Below are positions 27,989-37,599 of a stretch of 64,000 bases of DNA, one piece after another (position 1 is the stretch's first letter; every line of letters begins with the position of its first letter). A program made the position numbers and the translations under genes. The notes beneath the pieces were generated by a model that saw only the letters and a list, made by a program, of their open reading frames with translations, was not told where the DNA came from and searched no databases. The stretch is taken from NCBI RefSeq assembly GCF_902158555.1, contig NZ_CABGGS010000002.1:124001-188000 (forward strand), read 5' to 3'. Source of the stretch: Klebsiella spallanzanii (GTDB lineage: Bacteria > Pseudomonadota > Gammaproteobacteria > Enterobacterales > Enterobacteriaceae).

Positions 27989-29221
27989 ATGATAGAATCA
28001 AATAAAAATTACTATATAAGCTGTCTATTTTTCCTGTTCTTCTTTATTGGCTGGGGATGCTGTTACCCCTATTTATCTCTGTGGCTGACGGAGACTATCG
28101 GTATTAATTACACCGATGTGGGTCTGGTTTATTCCTTCACTGCGATTATTGCCGTTTGCGTTCAGCCATTATTCGGCTTTGTCTCTGATAAATTAGTTTA
28201 CCGTAAGAATCTGATGTGGATGCTGGCGATAATTATTACCTTATTCGCGCCCTACTGGATTTACGTCTTCGCCCCCCTATTAAAAATTAACGTCTTTCTC
28301 GGCGCGCTGGCAGGAGGCATCTATATTGGTCTGGCCTACGGTGCAGGCTGCGGTATTTGCGAAGCCTACATTGATAAGGTCAGCCGCGCTTCCGGGTTTG
28401 AGTTCGGCCGCGCCAGAATGTTTGGCGGCATTGGCGCCGCTATCGGCACCTTTGCGGCAGGTAAGCTCTATGGGATCGACCAGAATATGATTTTTTGGCT
28501 GGCCAGCTGTGCCGGGGTTTGCCTGCTGGTGATTGTCTGGAAAATGCAGATTGATACTCGTAAGCAGGGTGCAATGCAGCCTGGCAAGGCTTCACCGATC
28601 ACCTTAAGCGATGCCACATCGCTGCTGAAAATGAAGAAATTCTGGTTCTTCGCCATTTATATGGTTGGCGTTGGCGCGGTGTATGAAACCTACGATCAAC
28701 AGTTCGCCATCTATTACAGCCACTTCTTTGAGAGCAAAGCACGCGGCGCAGAGGTCTTCGGCTATTTAACCACCGGTCAGATTTTCCTTGATGCCATAGT
28801 GATGTTCTTCGCCCCGTGGTTCGTCAATAAAATTGGCCCGAAAAACGCCCTGCTGTACTGCGGGATGATTATGAGCCTGCGTATTATCGGTTCCGCCTGG
28901 GCCGTCGGCCCGGTCTCCATCAGCCTGATTAAACTGCTCCACGGTTTCGAAAGTTCGGTCCTGCTCGTTGCAGCATTAAAATATATTTTTGCCAATTTCA
29001 ACCCGCTGCTTTCCGCCACCGTTTATTTAATCGGCTTCCAGTTTTCTAAAAGCTTTAGTTCTATTTTCCTTTCTACCGGTATCGGTCATATGTACCAGAG
29101 CATGGGCTTTACCAGCAGCTACATCGTTCTCGGCGGTATCGCGCTGTGCTTTACGCTGATTTCGTTTATTACTCTCGACAAAGCCCGAACTTTTGTTCCA
29201 CAGCCGGTCCCCGCGCATTAA
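27989..29221 (+). CDS. LacY-like oligosaccharide:H+ symporter
   Basis: A 410-residue 12-helix permease of the OHS branch of the MFS, starting at the ATG at 27989 behind a ggaagcgaggg site. LacY landmarks are present: the CEAYIDKVSR...FEFGRARMFG block (LacY Glu126 and Arg144 equivalents), YDQQFA, SLRIIGS (Arg302) and LLHGFE (His322, Glu325). In an ungapped comparison the position of LacY Glu269 is occupied by Ile (TTGQIFLDA against TTMGELLNA), so sugar recognition probably differs from lactose. It is followed 18 nt later by a GH42 enzyme, which fits import and cytoplasmic hydrolysis of a galactoside-type oligosaccharide. Confidence 0.88.
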   Translation: MIESNKNYYISCLFFLFFFIGWGCCYPYLSLWLTETIGINYTDVGLVYSFTAIIAVCVQPLFGFVSDKLVYRKNLMWMLAIIITLFAPYWIYVFAPLLKINVFLGALAGGIYIGLAYGAGCGICEAYIDKVSRASGFEFGRARMFGGIGAAIGTFAAGKLYGIDQNMIFWLASCAGVCLLVIVWKMQIDTRKQGAMQPGKASPITLSDATSLLKMKKFWFFAIYMVGVGAVYETYDQQFAIYYSHFFESKARGAEVFGYLTTGQIFLDAIVMFFAPWFVNKIGPKNALLYCGMIMSLRIIGSAWAVGPVSISLIKLLHGFESSVLLVAALKYIFANFNPLLSATVYLIGFQFSKSFSSIFLSTGIGHMYQSMGFTSSYIVLGGIALCFTLISFITLDKARTFVPQPVPAH

Positions 29222-29239
29222 TTTAAGGAGGTAAATTTT

Positions 29240-31249
29240 ATGTCTGCTTTATATTATGGTGTTGCTTATTACGATGAATATATGCCAGAAGATCGGCTGG
29301 CGAAAGATATCGCCTTAATGCAAGAAACGGGCATTAACGTAGTACGTATTGCCGAGTCCACCTGGAGCACCCTTGAGCCGCAAGAAGGGGTGTTCAACTT
29401 CTACCATATCGACCGGGTACTGGACGCCATGCACGGAGCCGGGATCGCGGTAATTATCGGCACGCCGACCTACGCCGTCCCGACCTGGCTAGTGGCGAAA
29501 CACCCGGACGTTCTGGTCACTACTGTGGACGGGCAGCAAAAATATGGCCCACGACAGATCATGGATATCGTTAACCCGACCTTTCGTCGCTATGCCGAAA
29601 AGATTATCCGAACCCTGATGGCCCACGTGCAGCACCATCCGGCGATTATTGGCTGGCAGTTGGATAACGAAACCAAGCATTACGATAATATCGGCCGCTA
29701 TATGCAGGAGGGCTTTGTGCGCAGCCTGCAAGAGCAATATCCCGATCTGGCGCAGTTGAATAAAGACTTTGGTCTGGATTACTGGAGCAACCGCATCGAT
29801 AGCTGGCAGGATTTTCCACCGGTCGAAAATACGATTAACGCCAGCCTCGCCTGCGCCTTCTCCCGCTACCAGCGCCAGCAGGTGACGGAATATCTGGCCT
29901 GGCAGGCGGAGATCGTGCGCGAATATGCGCAGCCGCAGCAGTTTGTCACCCATAACTTCGATTTTGAATGGCGCGGTTACTCCTATGGCGTGCAGCCGCG
30001 AGTCGATCACTTCGCGGCGGCGCAAGCGCTAGATATTGCCGGTGTCGATATCTATCACCCGGGCCAAAAGCACCTGACCGGGCGGGAAATCGCCTTCGGC
30101 GGCGCCATCACCCGCTCGCTAAAGCAGGGCCAGAACTACTTCGTGCTGGAAACCCAGGCGCAGGGCTTCGCCCAGTGGACACCCTACCCCGGACAGCTAC
30201 GTCTACAGGCTTTTAGCCATGTGGCATCCGGTGCGGCGATGGTCTCCTACTGGCACTGGCATTCAATTCATAACTCATTCGAGACCTACTGGAAGGGGTT
30301 GCTAAGCCATGACTTCTCGCGCAACGCGACCTGGCAGGAAGCCACCACTATCGGCGCTGACTTCGCGCGTCTGTCGCCGCAGTTGGCGGATCTGCGGGCA
30401 GAAAACGACGTCGCGCTGCTGGTAAGCAATGAGGCGATGGACGCCCTAAACCAGTTCCGCCCCGGCGACGCGCAGGGCAATATTTACAACGATATTTTCC
30501 GCCGTTTCCATGATGCGCTATACGACCACAATATCAGCGTCGATATCATCCACGACGTCAACGAAGAGACCTCGCACTATCGCACGCTGGTTATCCCCGG
30601 GTTATACGCCGCCGACGATGGCCTGCTGGAGCGGATCAACCGCTATATTGAGCAAGGCGGCAGAGCGCTAATCGGCTTTAAATCGGGCTTTAGCGATGAA
30701 AACGTGAAGGTGCGCAGCAGCACGCAGCCGGGGATTTTGCACCGGGCCTGCGGTGTGAGCTACAGTCAGTTCACCCTGCCGGAGGAGACCACGGTGGCCT
30801 CATGCAGCGCAGCGATCGATTGCAGCAAGGATAACCAGGCCGAGCTATGGATGGAGCTGCTGACGCCGGATTCCGGCACCCGCACGTTATTACGTTATCA
30901 GCATCCGGCGTGGGGCGAATATACTGCCGCCACCGAGGCGGCTTACGGTCAGGGTCGCGCAATTTACGTGGGCTTCCTGCCGCAGAAGACATTGATTAGC
31001 CAGCTGTTTGACGCCCTGACCGCAGGTCTGGATCTGCACTCGCGCACGTCTGAATATCGCTATCCGCTGGTGGTCAAAAAAATGCGCAATCGCAATGGCA
31101 ACAGCATCCACTTCTTGTTCAACTACTCCGGTGAGCCGCTGGAGTTTATCAGCGAAAAGGCAGGCAAAGCGTTATTGAGCGGGGATGAAGTGCGCTGCGG
31201 CCAGCCGTTGCGTCTCAAGGCATGGGAATTTAGTATCATCGAAAGTTAA
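29240..31249 (+). CDS. GH42 beta-galactosidase
   Basis: A 669-residue enzyme without a signal peptide, so cytoplasmic. The GH42 layout is complete: a catalytic TIM barrel with acid/base Glu144 in WQLDNETKH and nucleophile Glu304 in FVLETQAQG, a trimerisation domain (about 390-600, VALLVSNEAMDAL onward) and a small C-terminal beta domain. Family members release terminal beta-galactose, and some also cleave alpha-L-arabinopyranosides. The start has aaggagg at ideal spacing. The gene lies between the LacY-like importer and an AraC paralogue, all on one strand. Confidence 0.93.
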   Translation: MSALYYGVAYYDEYMPEDRLAKDIALMQETGINVVRIAESTWSTLEPQEGVFNFYHIDRVLDAMHGAGIAVIIGTPTYAVPTWLVAKHPDVLVTTVDGQQKYGPRQIMDIVNPTFRRYAEKIIRTLMAHVQHHPAIIGWQLDNETKHYDNIGRYMQEGFVRSLQEQYPDLAQLNKDFGLDYWSNRIDSWQDFPPVENTINASLACAFSRYQRQQVTEYLAWQAEIVREYAQPQQFVTHNFDFEWRGYSYGVQPRVDHFAAAQALDIAGVDIYHPGQKHLTGREIAFGGAITRSLKQGQNYFVLETQAQGFAQWTPYPGQLRLQAFSHVASGAAMVSYWHWHSIHNSFETYWKGLLSHDFSRNATWQEATTIGADFARLSPQLADLRAENDVALLVSNEAMDALNQFRPGDAQGNIYNDIFRRFHDALYDHNISVDIIHDVNEETSHYRTLVIPGLYAADDGLLERINRYIEQGGRALIGFKSGFSDENVKVRSSTQPGILHRACGVSYSQFTLPEETTVASCSAAIDCSKDNQAELWMELLTPDSGTRTLLRYQHPAWGEYTAATEAAYGQGRAIYVGFLPQKTLISQLFDALTAGLDLHSRTSEYRYPLVVKKMRNRNGNSIHFLFNYSGEPLEFISEKAGKALLSGDEVRCGQPLRLKAWEFSIIES

Positions 31250-31279
31250 TCAAGCAGCGGCGCTCAGGCGGGGGGAAAT

Positions 31280-32152
31280 ATGGAGCTGGATATCAACGAG
31301 TTACTCAATTTCTCACCCTTGATGAAGACCTTTACCTTCAACGCCTGGGTTGTCGCGGGCTTTACCCCCATCACTCGCGGTTCAAAGCTGGACTACTACA
31401 TTAACCGCCCGCAGGGAATGAAAGGCTATATCATCAATCTGACCCTGCGTGGGCAGGCACGCGCCAAAGCGGGCGACGGCTCCCTTCTGTTCCGTGAAAA
31501 CGATCTTTTGCTGTTCCCGCCCGGCGTGGCTCACCATTATGGGCGGGACGAACACAGCGAGTACTGGGATCATTTATGGATCTACTTTATCCCCCGGCCC
31601 TATTGGATAGACTGGCTGAAATGGGATCAATCTACCCACGGTATCGGCAAGACAACGGTTAACAATCCTGAGCAGTTGCAAAATCTGCGCGATCTTTTCT
31701 ATGAGGTCATCCGTCATCACTCGGCGTCTGCCCCGCTCTCAGAAGCGCTGGCGATGAACGCGCTGGAACGCCTGATCCTCAGTTGCTTCCAGCTACAGCC
31801 GATCAGCAATCGCCATGCTCACGATCCGCGAATTAACGCCATATGCGACTACCTTAACGAGCATATCGCTCAGGAGATCAAGATTGAGACCCTCGCCGCG
31901 ATGGTTTTTATCTCCCCTTCGCGGCTGGCGCACCTGTTCAAAAATGAGCTGGGGCAGACAGTATACGCCTGGCGCGAGACCCAGCGGATTAACCGCGCGA
32001 GATGGTTGATTCAGAGCACTTCGCTGCCGCTTAATAAAATCGCGCTGTCGGTGGGTTACGGAGATCCGGTCTATTTCACGCGAATTTTCCGTAAACATAA
32101 CGGCATCCCGCCGGGCGAGTACCGTAAACGCTATGCGGAAATGAAGGGATAA
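31280..32152 (+). CDS. AraC paralogue, likely regulator of the permease/GH42 operon
   Basis: A 290-residue protein unusually close to arabinose AraC over its whole length. The sensor domain reads VAGFTPI ... INRPQGMKGYIINLTLRGQ ... LLLFPPGVAHHYGR, and residues corresponding to the arabinose contacts of AraC (Thr24, Arg38, Tyr82, His93, Trp95) are Thr29, Arg43, Tyr87, His98 and Trp100. The two C-terminal helix-turn-helix motifs (IKIETLAAMVFISPSRLAHL and INKIALSVGYGDPVYFTR-like) are intact. The araBAD-like half-sites upstream of the permease gene are the expected targets. It is predicted to sense arabinose or a close relative such as galactose or D-fucose. The terminator at 32168 ends the operon. 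Confidence 0.9.
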   Translation: MELDINELLNFSPLMKTFTFNAWVVAGFTPITRGSKLDYYINRPQGMKGYIINLTLRGQARAKAGDGSLLFRENDLLLFPPGVAHHYGRDEHSEYWDHLWIYFIPRPYWIDWLKWDQSTHGIGKTTVNNPEQLQNLRDLFYEVIRHHSASAPLSEALAMNALERLILSCFQLQPISNRHAHDPRINAICDYLNEHIAQEIKIETLAAMVFISPSRLAHLFKNELGQTVYAWRETQRINRARWLIQSTSLPLNKIALSVGYGDPVYFTRIFRKHNGIPPGEYRKRYAEMKG

Positions 32153-32167
32153 GCCCAGAAACATCAA

Positions 32168-32193
32168 CGGCTCCCGTTGGGAGCCGCCTTTTT
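32168..32193 (+). terminator. Terminator of the permease/GH42/AraC operon
   Basis: An 8-bp stem (cggctccc 32168-32175, gggagccg 32179-32186) with a 3-nt loop, followed by cctttttt-like T5. Confidence 0.85.
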
Positions 32194-32219
32194 ACCGTGT
32201 AGCCATACTACTTTTCAGA

Positions 32220-32426
32220 TTACGCCATCTCTGTCTGCAGACGCATAACCTGACGGTTGACTTCAGACATCACTGACAAATGCAGCTTGTCCCTAACCTT
32301 CGGGATAAGGATTTTGCCCTTATCGAACTCAAAAGCGCCAACATCCTTGATATACAAACGTCCACGGAACAGGATTTTCACGTACTTCGCTACTTGTAGC
32401 GGGTTGTAGCGTTGGAAAATTTTCAT
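32220..32426 (-). CDS. ytfK: Stress protein YtfK
   Basis: A 68-residue protein nearly identical to E. coli YtfK ([18 protein letters not shown] ... [11 protein letters not shown]). E. coli YtfK binds SpoT and promotes (p)ppGpp build-up during phosphate and fatty-acid starvation. It is monocistronic and divergent from ytfJ across 322 nt. That gap shows no gene; it holds an 8-bp inverted repeat (acccgcaa 32643-32650, ttgcgggt 32664-32671) ahead of ytfJ. Confidence 0.97.
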   Translation of the reverse strand: MKIFQRYNPLQVAKYVKILFRGRLYIKDVGAFEFDKGKILIPKVRDKLHLSVMSEVNRQVMRLQTEMA

Positions 32427-32748
32427 TGTTGTCTCCTGCCAGGGTTACGCTCTTGTGGTGCCACAGTTAGCCCACGTATCGGGAGCGCAAATTTTAATGC
32501 CCTGAAACTATAGTCCAGAATCTGAGTGATACCCAGTATGTATAAGTTTATTTACTCTTTGATGACATTAATTCAGAGTTTTCGTTTCAGGCATCCGATG
32601 AAGGTAGTATAAGTCGCCGATTTTGGACGAATTTGTGCGTTAACCCGCAAACTGGCACCATCATTGCGGGTAATGCTCATAGATCGCACTTATGATTAAA
32701 GAAGACCAAGTGGTCGGATCACCTGCAAAAATAATAAAAGGAAACACC

Positions 32749-33306
32749 ATGACCCTACGTAGATTACTGGCCGCTTCATGTCTCCTCTTCCCACTGGTGG
32801 CGTCGGCACATAACTTTGTCGACGGTCAGCGCGTCGCGCCGGTCGGCGTGGCGGACCGGGGAGAATTAGTGCTGGATAATGATAAGTTTAGCTATAAAAA
32901 CTGGAATAGCTCGCTGCTGGCAGGAAAAGTGCGCGTCGTGCAGCACATTGCCGGACGCTCATCGGCAAAAGAGAAAAACGCAACGCTGATTGAGGCGATT
33001 AAAAGCGCGAAGTTGCCGCACGATCGCTATCAAACCACCACCATCGTCAATACCGACGATGCCATCCCAGGCTCGAGTATATTTGTCCGCAGCAGTATTG
33101 AGAGCAATAAGCAGCTCTATCCGTGGTCGCAGTTTATTGTCGATAGCAATGGCGTGGTGCGCAAAGCGTGGCAGCTTAATGAAGAGAGTTCCGCAATCGT
33201 GGTGTTGGATAAAGACGGTCGCGTGCAGTGGGCCAAAGATGGTGCGCTCACTCAGGATGAAGTGCAGCAGGTGGTCGCCCTGCTGCACAAACTACTCAGT
33301 AAATAG
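32749..33306 (+). CDS. ytfJ: Periplasmic protein YtfJ (thioredoxin-fold)
   Basis: A 185-residue protein starting at the ATG at 32749 behind aaaagga. The signal peptide [20 protein letters not shown] precedes [14 protein letters not shown]. The YtfJ family has a thioredoxin-like fold without a CxxC pair, and its role is unknown. An upstream in-frame ATG at 32692 would destroy the signal peptide. The last 11 nt overlap the end of convergent cysQ. Confidence 0.92.
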   Translation: MTLRRLLAASCLLFPLVASAHNFVDGQRVAPVGVADRGELVLDNDKFSYKNWNSSLLAGKVRVVQHIAGRSSAKEKNATLIEAIKSAKLPHDRYQTTTIVNTDDAIPGSSIFVRSSIESNKQLYPWSQFIVDSNGVVRKAWQLNEESSAIVVLDKDGRVQWAKDGALTQDEVQQVVALLHKLLSK

Positions 33307-34039
33307 AGACCCGGAAGCCGGGGTTGAGGAACGATTCACGCGGTGTGTAATCAAGGGTGCGCCCCTGCCAGTCGTGAACGTGCGCCCCGGCAGCGCTGGC
33401 TACGGCGTGACCAGCAGCAGTGTCCCAGGTACAGGTCGGCCCGAAACGCGGATAAAGCTGGGCCTGACCTTCAGCCACCAGGCAGAACTTGAGCGAGGAA
33501 CCGATTGAGGTGGTCTGATGTTCACCAAGCTGCTCCAGATACTCCTGCAGCTCCGGATCATTGCCGTGGGAGCGGCTAATCACCACCAGCGGCGGGCGCG
33601 CATCACGAACCTGAATCTGCTTATGGACGCCGCACTCTTCTTTCCATGCTTTCCCCTTTTCCGCGCTGTACATCACCTTCATTACCGGGGCATAAACCAC
33701 ACCAAGCGTCGGTTTCCCGTTTTCAATCAAGGCGATATTGACGGTGAATTCACCGTTACGTTTGATAAATTCTTTGGTACCGTCCAGCGGATCTACCAGC
33801 CAGTAGCGCTGCCAGTGTTGGCGGATTTCCCATGCAGGCGGATCCTCTTCCGACAGAACCGGGATATCAGGAGTCAGGGACTGCAGGCCGCTAATAATCA
33901 CTTTATGCGCCGCAATATCCGCCGCCGTAACCGGAGAATCGTCCTTCTTGCTGGCAACGTCCATCGGCTGTTTTCCATCGTAAACGTCCATGATGGCATC
34001 ACCTGCGATCCGTGCAAGCTGACATACTTGTTCTAACAT
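33296..34039 (-). CDS. cysQ: 3'(2'),5'-bisphosphate nucleotidase
   Basis: A 247-residue inositol-monophosphatase-family enzyme that hydrolyses 3'-phosphoadenosine 5'-phosphate (and PAPS), removing the inhibitory by-product of sulfate assimilation. The metal-binding residues are Glu64-Glu65 in LSEEDPP and the DPLDGT motif at 83-88; a second Asp lies in [11 protein letters not shown]. It is divergent from cpdB and convergent with ytfJ, overlapping it by 11 nt. Confidence 0.97.
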   Translation of the reverse strand: MLEQVCQLARIAGDAIMDVYDGKQPMDVASKKDDSPVTAADIAAHKVIISGLQSLTPDIPVLSEEDPPAWEIRQHWQRYWLVDPLDGTKEFIKRNGEFTVNIALIENGKPTLGVVYAPVMKVMYSAEKGKAWKEECGVHKQIQVRDARPPLVVISRSHGNDPELQEYLEQLGEHQTTSIGSSLKFCLVAEGQAQLYPRFGPTCTWDTAAGHAVASAAGAHVHDWQGRTLDYTPRESFLNPGFRVSIY

Positions 34040-34230
34040 TCTCCACCTCTTCTGGTTACAGTGGCGTTAACTCGTTGTTTTATTTATATCGCATCATGGT
34101 GAGTTCCGCTATCTGTGATAACGCTGGCGGTTTCATTCAGCGCTTTTATGGCATGATTCACATTTCTGTAAGCAACAGAATGTAAATACATTTTCTTCTG
34201 TGTCATTGCTCATAAAAAAGGACGCCACTG

Positions 34231-36174
34231 ATGATTAAGTTTAGCGCAACGCTGCTGGCCACGCTGATCGCCGCCAGCGTAAATGCGGCGACGGTCGATT
34301 TACGAATTATGGAAACCACCGATCTGCATAGCAACATGATGGACTTTGACTATTACAAAGATACCGCGACGGAAAAATTTGGTCTCGTACGCACCGCATC
34401 TTTGATTGAAAAAGCGCGTCAGGAAGCCAAAAACAGCGTGCTGGTCGATAATGGCGACGTCATTCAGGGCAGCCCGTTGGGCGACTATATGGCGGCGAAA
34501 GGATTAAAAGATGGCGATGTTCATCCGGTCTATAAAGCGATGAATACCCTGGACTATGTCGTGGGAAACCTTGGCAATCACGAATTTAACTACGGCCTCG
34601 ATTTCCTGCACAAAGCGCTGGCTGGCGCAAAATTTCCCTACGTTAACGCCAACATCATCGATACCAAAACCGAAAAACCGATGTTTACGCCTTATCTGAT
34701 TCAGGATACTCAGGTTCAGGATAGCGACGGCAAAACGCAAACGCTGCGTATTGGCTACATTGGCTTCGTACCGCCGCAGATTATGACCTGGGATAAAGCC
34801 AACCTCAGCGGCAAAGTGACCGTCAACGACATTACCGAAACCGCGCGCAAGTTTGTCCCACAAATGCGTGAGGAAGGCGCGGATGTGGTAGTGGTGATCG
34901 CCCACTCCGGCCTCTCCGCCGACCCGTATCAGGCCATGGCGGAAAACTCGGTTTACTATTTAAGCCAGGTTCCCGGCGTGGATGCCATTATGTTCGGTCA
35001 CGCGCATGCTGTCTTCCCGAGCAAAGACTTCGCCAGCATTAAAGGTGCAGATATCGCCAAAGGTACGCTGAACGGCGTTCCGGCGGTCATGCCGGGCATG
35101 TGGGGAGATCATCTTGGGGTCGTCGATCTGGTGCTAAATAACGACAGCGGTAAATGGCAGGTCACCCAGGCGAAAGCCGAAGCGCGTCCAATCTATGATT
35201 CGGTCGCGAAAAAATCACTGGCGGCGGAAGACAGCAACATGGTGGCGGTACTTAAAGCCGACCATGACGCCACTCGCAAGTTTGTCGGTAAACCGATTGG
35301 TAAATCCTCGGATAATATGTACAGCTACCTGGCGCTGGTACAGGACGACCCGACCGTGCAGGTGGTGAATATGGCCCAGAAGGCCTACGTCGAGCACTAT
35401 ATTCAGGGCGACCCGGACCTGGCGAAGCTGCCGGTGCTTTCCGCCGCCGCGCCGTTTAAAGTGGGCGGACGTAAAAACGACCCGGCCAGCTTTGTTGAAG
35501 TGGAAAAGGGCCAGCTCACCTTCCGCAACGCCGCCGACCTTTACCTGTATCCCAATACCCTGGTGGTGATGAAGGTCAGCGGCAAAGAGGTCAAAGAGTG
35601 GCTGGAGTGCTCCGCCGGGCAGTTCAACCAGATTGACCCCACCAGCAGCAAGCCGCAGTCTTTAATTAACTGGGACGGCTTTCGCACCTATAACTTTGAT
35701 GTTATTGACGGCGTAAACTACCAGATTGATATCACCCAACCGGCGCGCTACGACGGCGAATGCAACAGCGTTAATCCGCAGGCCGAGCGCATTAAAAACC
35801 TGACCTTTAACGGCAAGCCGATTGACCCGGGCGCCACCTTCCTCGTTGCGACCAACAACTACCGCGCCTACGGCGGTAAATTCCAGGGAACTGGTGAAGA
35901 TCATATTGCTTTCGCTTCACCGGATGAGAACCGCTCGGTGCTGGCGGCGTGGATTGGCGCGGAGTCGAAAAAAAATGGCGAGATCCACCCGGCGGCGGAT
36001 AACAACTGGCGTCTCGCGCCTATCAACAGCACCGTACCGCTGGATATTCGCTTTGAAACCTCACCAGGCGACAAAGCTGCCGCGTTTATCAAAGAGAAAG
36101 CGCAATATCCGATGCGCCAGGTGGCGACCGACGATATCGGTTTTGCTATTTATCAGCTGGATTTGAGTAAGTAA
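34231..36174 (+). CDS. cpdB: 2',3'-cyclic-nucleotide 2'-phosphodiesterase/3'-nucleotidase
   Basis: A 647-residue periplasmic enzyme that allows growth on 2',3'-cyclic nucleotides and 3'-nucleotides. It has a signal peptide ([19 protein letters not shown]), an N-terminal metallophosphoesterase domain with ETTDLHSNM (Asp31, His33), [35 protein letters not shown] and GHAHAVFP, and a C-terminal 5'-nucleotidase domain. The length matches E. coli CpdB. Confidence 0.97.
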   Translation: MIKFSATLLATLIAASVNAATVDLRIMETTDLHSNMMDFDYYKDTATEKFGLVRTASLIEKARQEAKNSVLVDNGDVIQGSPLGDYMAAKGLKDGDVHPVYKAMNTLDYVVGNLGNHEFNYGLDFLHKALAGAKFPYVNANIIDTKTEKPMFTPYLIQDTQVQDSDGKTQTLRIGYIGFVPPQIMTWDKANLSGKVTVNDITETARKFVPQMREEGADVVVVIAHSGLSADPYQAMAENSVYYLSQVPGVDAIMFGHAHAVFPSKDFASIKGADIAKGTLNGVPAVMPGMWGDHLGVVDLVLNNDSGKWQVTQAKAEARPIYDSVAKKSLAAEDSNMVAVLKADHDATRKFVGKPIGKSSDNMYSYLALVQDDPTVQVVNMAQKAYVEHYIQGDPDLAKLPVLSAAAPFKVGGRKNDPASFVEVEKGQLTFRNAADLYLYPNTLVVMKVSGKEVKEWLECSAGQFNQIDPTSSKPQSLINWDGFRTYNFDVIDGVNYQIDITQPARYDGECNSVNPQAERIKNLTFNGKPIDPGATFLVATNNYRAYGGKFQGTGEDHIAFASPDENRSVLAAWIGAESKKNGEIHPAADNNWRLAPINSTVPLDIRFETSPGDKAAAFIKEKAQYPMRQVATDDIGFAIYQLDLSK

Positions 36175-36202
36175 TTACGTGCTCGCCGGGAACTCTCCCG
36201 GC

Positions 36203-36586
36203 TCACGCCACCTGCGCGTGGTTCGCCAGAACTGCGGGCAGATTCAGCTCTATCCAGTCCGCCAGATCCGCGACCTTCTCACTCACCTGCTCACCGAGCG
36301 GAGTCAGGCTATATTCTACGTGTGGCGGTACCACCGGATACGATACGCGGTTAATAAACCCATCCTGCTCCAGCGCCTGCAGCGACTGAGCCAGCATCTT
36401 TTCGCTGACGCCGCCTATCTTGCGGCGCAGATCGCTAAACCGATGGGTGCCATCACGCAGGGCGACCAGAATCAAAACGCCCCAGCGGCTGGTCACATGC
36501 TTGAGCACTTCCCGCGAAGGGCACTGTTCGGCAAACAGGTTGCCGTTGCGTAGCTGCTCGCTCAGCGTCAGATTCGCCATATTCAT
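36203..36586 (-). CDS. ytfH: HxlR-family regulator YtfH
   Basis: A 127-residue winged-helix regulator. The conserved FAEQCPSREVLKHVTSRWGVLI start includes the single cysteine of redox-sensing HxlR/QorR-type proteins, and the recognition helix lies in GGVSEKMLAQSLQALEQDG. It is divergent from qorB, as in E. coli. The 84-nt gap contains an A+T-rich dyad-like stretch (cttactaaaagttagttaag) that is a plausible shared operator. Confidence 0.93.
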   Translation of the reverse strand: MNMANLTLSEQLRNGNLFAEQCPSREVLKHVTSRWGVLILVALRDGTHRFSDLRRKIGGVSEKMLAQSLQALEQDGFINRVSYPVVPPHVEYSLTPLGEQVSEKVADLADWIELNLPAVLANHAQVA

Positions 36587-36670
36587 ACTTACCTTTTTGT
36601 ACGTACTTACTAAAAGTTAGTTAAGGTGTTAGCTTACCACAACGACTTATGAACACGAAGGAGAAGACTC

Positions 36671-37519
36671 ATGATCGCGATTACCGGTGCCACCGGCCAG
36701 CTTGGCCAACACGTTCTGCAAAACCTGTTAAATACCGTTCCTGCCGGGCAGATTGTCGCCATTGTGCGTAATCCGGCAAAAGCGGAAGCCCTTAGCCAGC
36801 AAGGCGTGGTCGTTCGTCAGGCCGACTACAGCGATGAAAGCGCGCTGACCGCCGCCCTGCAGGGCGTCGACAAACTACTGCTGATCTCATCGAGCGAAGT
36901 GGGCCAGCGCGCCGTACAGCACCGCAACGTCATAAACGCCGCGAAGGCCGCTGGCGTGAAATTTATTGCCTATACCAGCCTGCTGCACGCTGATAAATCC
37001 CCGCTGGGGCTGGCGGATGAGCATATCGCCACCGAGAAAATGCTCGCTGACTCCGGTATTGCGTATGCCCTGCTGCGCAATGGCTGGTACAGCGAAAACT
37101 ATCTCGCCAGCGCACCGCCGTCGATTGAGCATGGCGTATTTATCGGCGCCGCCGGTAACGGCAAAATCGCCTCCGCCACCCGCGCGGATTACGCCGCTGC
37201 GGCCGCTCGCGTTATCGCCGAAGAGGGCCATGCCGGAAAAGTGTATGAGCTGGCGGGCGATGAAGCGTGGACCCTGACCGAACTTGCTGCGGAGCTGAGC
37301 AAACAAAGCGGTAAAAATGTGGTGTATCAAAATCTCAGCGAAGCCGACTTCGCCGCCGCGCTGAAGGGCGTCGGCCTGCCTGCCGGTCTGGCGGATATGC
37401 TGGCCGACTCTGACGTTGGCGCGTCAAAAGGCGGTCTGTTCGACGATAGCTGCACCCTGAGCGCGCTGATTGGTCACCCAACCACTACACTTGCTGAGAG
37501 CGTCAAAGGTATCCTGTAA
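36671..37519 (+). CDS. qorB: NAD(P)H:quinone oxidoreductase 2
   Basis: A 282-residue atypical short-chain dehydrogenase of the NmrA type. The NADPH-binding motif TGATGQLG is at residues 5-12, with Arg33 in VRNPAKA. E. coli QorB reduces quinones with NADPH. The start has gaaggagaag upstream. It is divergent from its likely regulator ytfH. Confidence 0.96.
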   Translation: MIAITGATGQLGQHVLQNLLNTVPAGQIVAIVRNPAKAEALSQQGVVVRQADYSDESALTAALQGVDKLLLISSSEVGQRAVQHRNVINAAKAAGVKFIAYTSLLHADKSPLGLADEHIATEKMLADSGIAYALLRNGWYSENYLASAPPSIEHGVFIGAAGNGKIASATRADYAAAAARVIAEEGHAGKVYELAGDEAWTLTELAAELSKQSGKNVVYQNLSEADFAAALKGVGLPAGLADMLADSDVGASKGGLFDDSCTLSALIGHPTTTLAESVKGIL

Positions 37520-37599
37520 CTGTTACATACTGGTTAATTTTTGTAGCATCCCGGCGGGCCATCCTCAATAATGAAAGGATGTCCGTCGGGGGTGATTTC

